Assembly: GCF_036077095.1 (NCBI RefSeq)
Contig: NZ_CP107960.1
Span: forward strand, 2,666,001-2,730,000
Length of the DNA: 64,000 bases
Reading direction: 5' to 3'
DNA from: Streptomyces sp. NBC_00376
GTDB taxonomy: Bacteria; Actinomycetota; Actinomycetes; Streptomycetales; Streptomycetaceae
Shown here: positions 57,144 through 64,000 of the stretch, in pieces
How positions within the stretch are numbered: position 1 is the first letter of the stretch
Layout of the letters: every line of letters begins with the position of its first letter
The notes under the pieces: generated by a model
Told to the model about the DNA's origin: nothing
What the model saw: only the letters and a program-made list of their open reading frames with translations
Database searches by the model: none
Translations under genes and position numbers: made by a program

Positions 57144-58388
57144 CTACTTGGTCCACTCCGACCAGGACATGTTCCAGCCGTTGAGGCCGTTGTCCGGCTG
57201 GATCGTCTCGTCGTGCGAGTTCTTCACGACCACGACGTCCCCGATGAGCGAGTTGTCGAAGAACCAGGCCGCCGAGGTCGTCTTGGACCAGGCTCCGCGC
57301 ACGTCCTGCAGACCGACGCAGCCGTGGCTGGTGTTGGTCGAGCCGAAGATGCCGGAGTTGCCCCAGTAGTTGCCGTGGATGAAGGTGCCCGAGGTGGACA
57401 GACGCATCGCGTGCGGCACGTCCTTGATGTCGTACTCGCCGCCGAAGCCGACGGTGTCACCGTTCATCCGGGTCACCTTGAGCTTCTCGCTGATGACCAT
57501 CTGACCGTTGTACGTGGTGGTCGCCGGGGCGCCCGCCGAGATCGGGATGTCCTTGATCTGCTGGTCGTCGCGGACGACCTTCATCCGGTGGGTGCTCGCG
57601 TCGACCGTGCTGACCTGCTTGCGGCCGATGGTGAAGGAGATCGTCTTGGCCTGCTTGCCGTAGACACCGGGACGGCCCTCGACGCCGTCGAGGTTGAGCT
57701 TCACGGTCACCTTGGTGCCCGCGGCCCAGTAGTCCTCGGGGCGGAAGTCGAGCCGGTCGTTGCCGAACCAGTGGCCCTCGACCGGGACGGACGGCTCGGC
57801 CGTCACCTTGATCGCCTTCTCGACCGCCTCCGGGTCGGTGATGCCGCGGGTGAAGTGGATCGAGACGGGCATCCCTACGCCGACGGTGGAACCGTCCTCC
57901 GGGGTGTACTGCCCGATGAAGGTGTTCTGCGGGACCAGCGTGGTGAAGCTGGTGTCCTTCGCCGACTCACGGCCCTTGGAGTCCTTGGCGACCGCGTGGA
58001 CCTTGTACTTCGTCGCGGCGGCCAGGTGCTGGTCCGGGGCCCAGCTGGCGCCGTCGGCCGCGATCTTCCCCTCGACCTCGGTGCCCTTGGGGTCGGAGAC
58101 CTTGACCGTGGTCAGCTTCCCCTGGTCGGCCGAGACCTTCAGCACGCCGCTCGTCGCGACGGAGTCCGCGCCGTCCTTCGGCGCGACGGTCACCACGGCC
58201 TGCGAGGCCGAGGTGTCCTCGGCCTTCCCCGCGCCGCCGCCCTTGCCGCCGGCGTCGTCTCCCCCGCCGCACGCCGTCACCAGCAACAACAGCGCACCCA
58301 GAACCAGAGCAAGCGGTCCGGTGGATCCTCGCCCGCCCCGTACGCCGTTCGCCCCGGCCGATGTCCCCGATATCGGCTGCCCGTTCAA
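57144..58388 (-). CDS. Lipoprotein L,D-transpeptidase with Ig-like domain, copy 1
   Basis: A 414-residue cell-wall crosslinking enzyme that joins stem peptides 3-3, anchored by a lipid at C40 (VTACGGG). Two Ig-like domains precede a C-terminal YkuD domain with the catalytic cysteine C357 in TSHGCVGLQD and HGNYWGNSG ahead of it. The ending NGLNGWNMSWSEW matches the second copy. The closest family is the mycobacterial LdtMt2 type. Paralog of the gene at 58602. Confidence 0.93.
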   Translation of the reverse strand: MNGQPISGTSAGANGVRGGRGSTGPLALVLGALLLLVTACGGGDDAGGKGGGAGKAEDTSASQAVVTVAPKDGADSVATSGVLKVSADQGKLTTVKVSDPKGTEVEGKIAADGASWAPDQHLAAATKYKVHAVAKDSKGRESAKDTSFTTLVPQNTFIGQYTPEDGSTVGVGMPVSIHFTRGITDPEAVEKAIKVTAEPSVPVEGHWFGNDRLDFRPEDYWAAGTKVTVKLNLDGVEGRPGVYGKQAKTISFTIGRKQVSTVDASTHRMKVVRDDQQIKDIPISAGAPATTTYNGQMVISEKLKVTRMNGDTVGFGGEYDIKDVPHAMRLSTSGTFIHGNYWGNSGIFGSTNTSHGCVGLQDVRGAWSKTTSAAWFFDNSLIGDVVVVKNSHDETIQPDNGLNGWNMSWSEWTK

Positions 58389-58432
58389 TGTGGTTGTCTC
58401 CCCTCACACGGCCTGGCCCCGCCAAGGCCCCC

Positions 58433-58450
58433 GGGAGCCCGAAGGCTCCC
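58433..58450. terminator. Small hairpin between the two transpeptidase genes
   Basis: A 7-bp stem GGGAGCC / GGCTCCC with a CGAA tetraloop lies 45 nt upstream of copy 1 start. It is after the second copy's stop and could be a weak terminator. Confidence 0.5.
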
Positions 58451-58601
58451 TCCCCCGCGCGCTGCACATGCACGCTCAGCGAAAGATAATCACACCGAGC
58501 ATGGGGAAATGACCCCCCGGATGTCACCGTTCAGTCCCAAGTTGTCCCGGGGCTCTGCCGGGTGGCACGGGAGGCGGCCGGGCGGGGCGGGCCGACGGGG
58601 G

Positions 58602-59828
58602 TCAGCGGAGGGCGGAGCCGGCCTTCCATCCGGTCCAGTCCAGGTTCCAGCCGCTGAGCCCGTTGTCCGGCGCGACCTGTTTGTCCTTGGAGTTGACGAC
58701 CTCGACCACGTCGCCGACGAGCGTCCGGTCGTAGAACCAGCCGGCCGGGGTGTCGCTGCCGCCGCCCTGTACGTCGAGCAGCCCGACACAGCCGTGGCTG
58801 ACGTTCTGAGAGCCGAAGACGTCCTCGTCCGACCAGTAGTTGCCGTGCAGGAAGGTGCCGGAATCGGTGAGCCGGATGGCGTGCGGGACGTCCTTGATGT
58901 CGTACTCGCCGCCGAAGCCGACCGTGCGGCCGTTCATCCGGGTCACTTCGCGCATCTCGCTGACCACCATCTTCCCGTTGTACGTGGTCGTCTTCCCCGC
59001 GGCGCCCGCCGTGATCGGAATGGTGGTGACGGCCTCGCCCTCGCGGTGCACCTCCATGGTGTGCGCGGCCGCGTCGACCACGGACGTCTGGGAGCGGCCG
59101 ATCTCGAAGACGACCTTCTTGTCCTGGGTCCCGTACACGTGCGGCGCGCCCGCCACGTCGCGCAGCGCCATCTCGACGGTCACCTCGGTGCCCGGCTTCC
59201 AGTAGGCGGCGGGGCGGAAGTCGAGCCGGCTCCCGCCGAACCAGTGTCCCGCCACCTCGACCGGCGGTACGGCCGTCACCTTGATGGCCCTCTGGACGGC
59301 CGCGCGATTGGTGACCGGCCGGTTGAAGTCGAAGGAGACGATCATCCCGGTGCCGACCGTGGAGCGGTTCTCCGGCTTGAAGTAGCCGATGAAGCGGTGC
59401 TCGGGCACCGTCGTGGTGAAGGTGGTGTGGCGGGCCGAGCGGTGCCCCGAGCCGTCCACGGCCACCGCGTCCACGCTGTACTTGGCGGCGAGCCTGAGCC
59501 GGCCCGCCCCGCTCGCGGGCTCCCAGGACCGGCCGTCGTCCGCGATCCGGCCCGGCACCTTCTGGCGCTGCGCGTCCTCGATCCGGGTCACCGCCACGCT
59601 CTCCAGCCGGCCGTCGGGGACCTTCACCCCGATCCGGTCCTCCGGGCCGATGTTCTTCGCCCCGTCCTGCGGGGTGACCTGGATCGCGTCCGGTGGCGGG
59701 CCCGCCTTCCCGCTGAAGATCGATCCGACGCCGGTGCAGCCGGTCAGTACGGCCAGCACGACGAGCAGCCCTGCCCATGTCGCCGCGGTGGCCGGGTTCG
59801 CCACCGCCCTCTTCGCTACGTGGTTCAC
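58602..59828 (-). CDS. Lipoprotein L,D-transpeptidase with Ig-like domain, copy 2
   Basis: A 408-residue paralog of copy 1. The lipobox is VLTGC with C31, Ig-like domains follow, and the YkuD active site C347 is in VSHGCVGLLD, after HGNYWSDED. The ending NGLSGWNLDWTGW is shared. I took the GTG at 59828 (MNHVAKRAVANPATAA), which gives a normal signal peptide. It is divergent from glgX. The two copies may act on different growth phases or wall sites; sequence alone cannot say. Confidence 0.92.
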   Translation of the reverse strand: MNHVAKRAVANPATAATWAGLLVVLAVLTGCTGVGSIFSGKAGPPPDAIQVTPQDGAKNIGPEDRIGVKVPDGRLESVAVTRIEDAQRQKVPGRIADDGRSWEPASGAGRLRLAAKYSVDAVAVDGSGHRSARHTTFTTTVPEHRFIGYFKPENRSTVGTGMIVSFDFNRPVTNRAAVQRAIKVTAVPPVEVAGHWFGGSRLDFRPAAYWKPGTEVTVEMALRDVAGAPHVYGTQDKKVVFEIGRSQTSVVDAAAHTMEVHREGEAVTTIPITAGAAGKTTTYNGKMVVSEMREVTRMNGRTVGFGGEYDIKDVPHAIRLTDSGTFLHGNYWSDEDVFGSQNVSHGCVGLLDVQGGGSDTPAGWFYDRTLVGDVVEVVNSKDKQVAPDNGLSGWNLDWTGWKAGSALR

Positions 59829-59981
59829 GCCCGCCCAACGACGGGGGCCGGTCGGGGGAAACGTGAGTGCGGGCGTCCGGGTGGGCAGAAACAAGGGGAG
59901 GACCACACTCGGGGAGCCGCGGCCGGGACGCCGTGCGCTCCTTTTCGGTGCCGGTCCCCACGAGCCGCGGGAGGCGAGCAG

Positions 59982-62192
59982 GTGTCGAGCGCAGCCGAGC
60001 AGGAGGCAGTACCGGAGCCGGGTACGGCAGTCGGCCGGGGGCGGCCGCCCACCGTGTGGCCCGGCGCCCCGACGCCGCTCGGGGCCCGGTTCCGGGTGGG
60101 CCCCGACGGGGTCGCGGGCACCAACTTCGCGCTCTGGGCGGGTGGTTCGGAGGCGGTCGAGCTCTGCCTCTTCGACGAGGGCGGCGCCGAGCAGCGGCTC
60201 GCGCTGACCGAGCTGACCCATGAGATCCGGCACGGCTTCGTGCCGGGCGTGCGGCCGGGACAGCGCTACGGCTACCGGGTGCACGGCCGCTGGGACCCCT
60301 GGACCGGGGCCCGCTGGAACCCGGCCAAGCTCCTCCTCGATCCGTACGCACGGGCGGTGGACGGCGCGTTCACCCTTCCGGCCGAGGTGTACGGCCATGT
60401 GAGGGACTGGCCGCAGCAGCAGGTCGCCGACACCGTCCGCGACGAACGGGACTCCGCCCCGCACGTCCCCAAGGGCGTCGTGGTCCATGACGACGACGAC
60501 TGGGCCGAGGACCGCAGGCCCAAGACCCCGTGGGCGGACTCGGTCATCTACGAACTGCACGTACGCGGCTTCACCAAGCTGCACCCCCAGATCCCCGAGG
60601 AGCTGCGGGGCACGTACGCCGGTCTCGCCCATCCGGCGGCCGTCGGGCACCTCCGGCGGCTCGGGGTGACGGCGGTGGAGCTGCTGCCGGTGCATCAGTT
60701 CGCCCACGAGGACCATCTGCTGAGGCGCGGGCTGCACAACTACTGGGGCTACAACTCCATCGGCTACTTCGCCCCGCACGCCGGCTACTCGGCGAGCGGC
60801 ACCGCGGGCCAGCAGGTCGGCGAGTTCAAGCGGATGGTGCGGGCGCTGCACGACGCGGGGATCGAGGTGATCCTCGACGTGGTCTACAACCACACGGCGG
60901 AGGCGGGCGAGCTCGGTCCGATGCTGTCGCTGCGCGGCATCGACAACCGGGGCTACTACCGTCTCCAGCCCGACGCCCGCAGGTACGCGGACTACACCGG
61001 CTGCGGCAACACCCTGCACGTGGTCCAGCCGCAGGTGCTGCGGCTGATCACGGACTCGCTGCGCTACTGGGTGACGGAGATGGGCGTCGACGGCTTCCGC
61101 TTCGACCTCGCGGCCGCGCTGGCCCGCTCCATGCACGACGTCGACATGCTCTCGCCGTTCCTCGCGGTGATCGCCCAGGACCCGGTGCTGCGCCGGGTGA
61201 AGCTGATCGCCGAGCCGTGGGACGTCGGCAACGGCGGCTACCAGGTGGGCGCCTTCCCGCCGCTGTGGACCGAGTGGAACGATCGCTACCGGGACGCCGT
61301 GCGGGACTTCTGGCGCGGCGCCCTGCCCGACGTGCGCGACCTCGGCTACCGGCTGACCGGATCCAGCGACCTCTACGCGTGGGGCGGCCGGCGCCCGTAC
61401 GCCTCGGTCAACTTCGTCACCGCGCACGACGGCTTCACCCTGCGCGACCTGGTGAGCTACGAGCAGAAGCACAACGAGGCCAACGGCGAGGGCAACCGGG
61501 ACGGCACCGACGACAACCGGGCCTGGAACTGCGGTGCCGAGGGCGAGAGCGAGGATGCCGGGATCAACGCGCTGCGCCGCCGCCAGCTGCGCAATCTGCT
61601 GACCACGCTGCTGCTGTCGACGGGCGTGCCGATGCTGGTCGCGGGCGACGAGATGGGCCGTACACAGGGCGGCAACAACAACGCGTACTGCCAGGACAAC
61701 GAGATCGGCTGGCTGGACTGGTCGCTGCTCGAACAGCCCGGCTGGCGGGCGCTGACCGAGCTGACGACCCGGGTGCTGCGGCTGCGCCGCACCCATCCGG
61801 TGCTGCGCCGCCGGGCCTTCTTCTCCGGGCTGCCGCAGGCGGCGGACGGGCTGCGGGACCTGGCGTGGTTCACGGCCGGGGGTACGGAGATGACGGAGGC
61901 GGACTGGTACGCGCCGGCCGCCACGGTCGGCCTCTACCTCTCCGGGCGCGACATCCCCGGCCGGGACGCGCGGGGCGAGCAGATCACGGACGACAGCTTC
62001 CTGGCGGTCCTGCACTCCGGCCACCGCCCGTGCGGCTTCCGGCTCCCCGGGCCGCCGTGGGCGCGGAGCTACGAGCTGGTCCTGGACACCTCGCGGGAGG
62101 ACCAGGCCACGGCTCCCGGCACCGTCCACCCGGGCGACGGGACGCTGACCGTGCCGGCCAGGTCGGTGCAGCTGCTGCGCGTCACGGAATGA
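59982..62192 (+). CDS. glgX: Glycogen debranching enzyme GlgX (isoamylase type)
   Basis: A 736-residue glycoside hydrolase family 13 enzyme that cuts alpha-1,6 branches in glycogen. The N-terminal CBM48-like part (LGARFRVGPDGVAGTNFALW) is followed by the barrel. Catalytic residues are the nucleophile D375 in VDGFRFDLA, acid E411 in LIAEPWDVG and D483 in VTAHDGFT. The EANGEGNRDGTDDNRAWNCG block is typical. GTG at 59982 has GGGAGG eight bases upstream; the long upstream open frame is not coding. Confidence 0.95.
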   Translation: MSSAAEQEAVPEPGTAVGRGRPPTVWPGAPTPLGARFRVGPDGVAGTNFALWAGGSEAVELCLFDEGGAEQRLALTELTHEIRHGFVPGVRPGQRYGYRVHGRWDPWTGARWNPAKLLLDPYARAVDGAFTLPAEVYGHVRDWPQQQVADTVRDERDSAPHVPKGVVVHDDDDWAEDRRPKTPWADSVIYELHVRGFTKLHPQIPEELRGTYAGLAHPAAVGHLRRLGVTAVELLPVHQFAHEDHLLRRGLHNYWGYNSIGYFAPHAGYSASGTAGQQVGEFKRMVRALHDAGIEVILDVVYNHTAEAGELGPMLSLRGIDNRGYYRLQPDARRYADYTGCGNTLHVVQPQVLRLITDSLRYWVTEMGVDGFRFDLAAALARSMHDVDMLSPFLAVIAQDPVLRRVKLIAEPWDVGNGGYQVGAFPPLWTEWNDRYRDAVRDFWRGALPDVRDLGYRLTGSSDLYAWGGRRPYASVNFVTAHDGFTLRDLVSYEQKHNEANGEGNRDGTDDNRAWNCGAEGESEDAGINALRRRQLRNLLTTLLLSTGVPMLVAGDEMGRTQGGNNNAYCQDNEIGWLDWSLLEQPGWRALTELTTRVLRLRRTHPVLRRRAFFSGLPQAADGLRDLAWFTAGGTEMTEADWYAPAATVGLYLSGRDIPGRDARGEQITDDSFLAVLHSGHRPCGFRLPGPPWARSYELVLDTSREDQATAPGTVHPGDGTLTVPARSVQLLRVTE

Positions 62193-62220
62193 GCGGAGTG
62201 AGCGGGCGCCGGGGCCTGGG

Positions 62221-62868
62221 TCAGCCGAGGATGCCCCGGTCGTAGCCGATCGCGACGGCGGCGGCCCGGTCCTTGGCGCCCAGCTTGGCGAAGACATGGG
62301 TGAGATGTGTCTTCACGGTGGCCTCGCTGATGAACAGCTCGGCGGCGATCTCCCGGTTCGACGTGCCCTTCGCGACGAGTTCGAGCACCTCGCGCTCGCG
62401 GCCCGACAGCGCCTCGCTGCCCGCCGCCGGGGTGCGCACCCGTGAGATGAGCCGGGAGGCGACGGCGGGCGAGAGCACGGTGCGGCCGTCGGCGGCGGCG
62501 CGGACGGCGGTGAACAGCTCGTCGCGGGGCGCGTCCTTGAGCAGATAGCCGGTCGCGCCGGCCTCGATCGCGGGCAGGGTGTCGGAGTCGGTGTCGTACG
62601 TGGTGAGGACCAGCACCTTGGACCGGGCGCCGCGCCTGGCCAGTTCGGCGATGGCGGCGACTCCGCCGCCGCCCGGCATCCGCAGGTCCATCAGGACGAC
62701 ATCGGGGTCCAGCCGGACCGCCAGCTCGACCCCCTCGACCCCGTTGGACGCCTCCCCGAGGACGTCGAAGTCCGGGGCCGAGTCGAACATGCCGCGCAGA
62801 CCGTCCCGTACGACGGGGTGGTCGTCGACGACGACGAGGGTGATGACACGTGCGGATTCCTGAGCCAT
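62221..62868 (-). CDS. NarL/LuxR-type response regulator
   Basis: A 215-residue response regulator. The receiver domain has D15, D16 and phosphorylation site D61 in VVLMDLRMPG. The C-terminal LuxR helix-turn-helix is LSGREREVLELVAKGTSNRE and the helix IAAELFISEATVKTHLTHVF. It lies 19 nt after the histidine kinase gene, forming a two-component pair. Targets unknown. Confidence 0.93.
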   Translation of the reverse strand: MAQESARVITLVVVDDHPVVRDGLRGMFDSAPDFDVLGEASNGVEGVELAVRLDPDVVLMDLRMPGGGGVAAIAELARRGARSKVLVLTTYDTDSDTLPAIEAGATGYLLKDAPRDELFTAVRAAADGRTVLSPAVASRLISRVRTPAAGSEALSGREREVLELVAKGTSNREIAAELFISEATVKTHLTHVFAKLGAKDRAAAVAIGYDRGILG

Positions 62869-62887
62869 GGCAGGACAACCGTACTGG

Positions 62888-64000
62888 TCATCGGCTGTGC
62901 CGGACCAGGGGCACCCGGGCGCTGACCGCCGTGCCCCGGCCCGGCTCCGTCTCCACCTCGACGGTGCCCGCGATGCGTTCGGCTCGGGCCCGCATGCCGC
63001 CGAGCCCGAAGCCGCCCGAACCGCCGGCCGGTGGCAGGGCGGCCGGCTCGAAGCCGCAGCCGTCGTCCCGTACGTCCAGGGTGAGTTCCTCCCCCATGAA
63101 CGACAGCGTGACCCCGGCCCGGGAGGCCCCGGCGTGGCGGCCGACATTGGCGAGGGCCTCCCCGGCGATCCGCAGGAGGGTGGCGGCTATCTCGTCGTGG
63201 ACCGGCTCGACGGTGCCGGTGACGGTGAAGTCGGCCCGGACCCCGTGGCGTTCGGACCACTCGGTGACCGTGCGCTTCAGCGCGCCCGGCAGGTCGTCGT
63301 GTTCCAGTGCGGCGGGAACCAGGTCGTGGACCGAGCGGCGGGCCTCGCCGAGGCTGTGCCGGGCGAGGGCGGCGGCGCGGTCCAGGTGCACCCGGGCCTG
63401 CGCCGGGTCGGCGTCGCCGATCGAGGTCACCACCTGGAGCTGGGCGATGATGCCGGCCAGGCCCTGGGCCAGGGTGTCGTGGATCTCGGCGGCGAGCCGG
63501 CGGCGCTCGTCGGCGACGCCCGCCTCGCGGGCCTGGACCAGGAGCTGGGCGTGCAGCCCGGCGTTCTCCGCCATGGCCTGTTCGAGCCGGGCGTTGGCCG
63601 ACTCCAGTTCGGTGATGGTGTCGACCTGGGTACGGGCGTGGTCGGCCTCGCGGTCGCCGATCCTGGCGAAGACCATGGTGAGGGTTCCGTGCAGGCCGAA
63701 CAGGGCGGCGAAGGCGACCCAGTTCATCGCGGAGACCGGCGGCAGACCACTGCCGCACTGCGCGCCCGCCATGATGGCGGCGGTGAGCAGCAGCCCGGGG
63801 CGGACGGCCCGGCGCGGGAGCAGCCGGCCGGTGTCGAAGTACCCGAGGACCGCGAACACCGAGTAGAAGGAGTTGCACCAGGTCAGCGCGAAGGCGAGCG
63901 CGGTGCGGGCGACGAAGTAGCACTGCGCCGCCCGCGACCTGGGAGCAACGGTCGGCCCGACCCGCCCCCACCAGAGCTGGAGGACGAAGGCCACCGGCAC
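62888..64000 (-). CDS. Sensor histidine kinase (HisKA_3), possibly cut by the window edge
   Basis: A NarX-type histidine kinase of at least 370 residues. Several hydrophobic helices fill the N-terminal part (ALAFALTWCNSFYSVFAVLG). A coiled-coil linker follows (TITELESANARLEQAMAE), then the HisKA_3 phosphoacceptor EIHDTLAQGLAGIIAQL and the ATPase domain with GEALANVGRHAGAS, DVRDDGCGF and GGFGLGGMRARAE. The frame is open at base 64000, where a GTG occurs by chance or as the start, so the real start may lie outside. It overlaps no gene and pairs with the response regulator. Confidence 0.88.
   Translation of the reverse strand: MPVAFVLQLWWGRVGPTVAPRSRAAQCYFVARTALAFALTWCNSFYSVFAVLGYFDTGRLLPRRAVRPGLLLTAAIMAGAQCGSGLPPVSAMNWVAFAALFGLHGTLTMVFARIGDREADHARTQVDTITELESANARLEQAMAENAGLHAQLLVQAREAGVADERRRLAAEIHDTLAQGLAGIIAQLQVVTSIGDADPAQARVHLDRAAALARHSLGEARRSVHDLVPAALEHDDLPGALKRTVTEWSERHGVRADFTVTGTVEPVHDEIAATLLRIAGEALANVGRHAGASRAGVTLSFMGEELTLDVRDDGCGFEPAALPPAGGSGGFGLGGMRARAERIAGTVEVETEPGRGTAVSARVPLVRHSR

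Noticed and set aside
57132..59981. The first 950 codons of the open frame that contains glgX, as an N-terminal extension
   Set aside because: The segment overlaps two well-supported transpeptidase genes on the other strand, and a GTG with a good ribosome binding site at 59982 gives the normal GlgX length.

Overview
The window is high-GC actinobacterial DNA and fits a Streptomyces chromosome arm-proximal or core region. The evidence is strong third-codon-position GC, GTG starts, a tandem glycine riboswitch ahead of gcvT, a TTA codon in a short leader ORF, and gene families typical of the genus. From memory, much of the order (mnmA, amidase, cysteine desulfurase, peptide ABC transporter, SseB pair, gcvT-gcvH-glyA-sdaA, EF-hand protein, scabin-like ADP-ribosyltransferase, enoyl-CoA hydratase, L,D-transpeptidases) follows the S. 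coelicolor SCO5488 to about SCO5455 interval. I could not check that here.

Layout. 1-2532: sulfur-transfer genes (mnmA, a cysteine desulfurase) around a Tat-exported amidase. 2549-8017: a large secreted S8 protease and a convergent HTH regulator, bracketed by two copies of the 3' end and downstream sequence of a small DUF4190-like membrane protein gene, which looks like an acquired cassette. 8373-11941: small membrane proteins, a FabR/DesT-like TetR regulator, a WYL regulator, a thioesterase and a TRIC-type channel. 11972-18310: a five-gene peptide/oligopeptide ABC transporter with a strong internal hairpin. 18749-26066: serine/glycine metabolism, comprising two SseB paralogs, a P-loop kinase-like protein, the glycine riboswitch, gcvT, gcvH, glyA and sdaA. 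26289-29141: a SulP transporter and an orphan P450.

29330-45232 is the most unusual part: a compact type VII (ESX-like) secretion and polymorphic-toxin locus. It opens with a decayed toxin-tail plus frameshifted immunity-like pseudogene. Two small Esx-like helical proteins and a DUF6507-type protein follow. Next is a 1139-residue effector with a RelA/SpoT-like nucleotide pyrophosphokinase domain and a separate, unidentified C-terminal domain, then an overlapping intact immunity candidate and a second accessory protein. The secretion core is a small membrane protein, EccD, a Q-rich ParA/MinD-like ATPase, EccC and a DUF6177-type protein. EccB, EccE and the mycosin protease are not in the window.

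45565-55123: a terpene synthase translationally coupled to a 50-residue leader ORF carrying the TTA codon, then a PucR regulator divergent from an acyl-CoA ligase and a carboxylesterase, an EF-hand protein, a GNAT acetyltransferase, and a three-gene export operon ending in a scabin-type ADP-ribosyltransferase. 55499-64000: an anti-sigma-type ATPase, an enoyl-CoA hydratase, two paralogous lipoprotein L,D-transpeptidases, glgX, and a NarL-type response regulator with its histidine kinase, cut by the window edge.

No rRNA, tRNA, CRISPR array or transposase gene was recognised.
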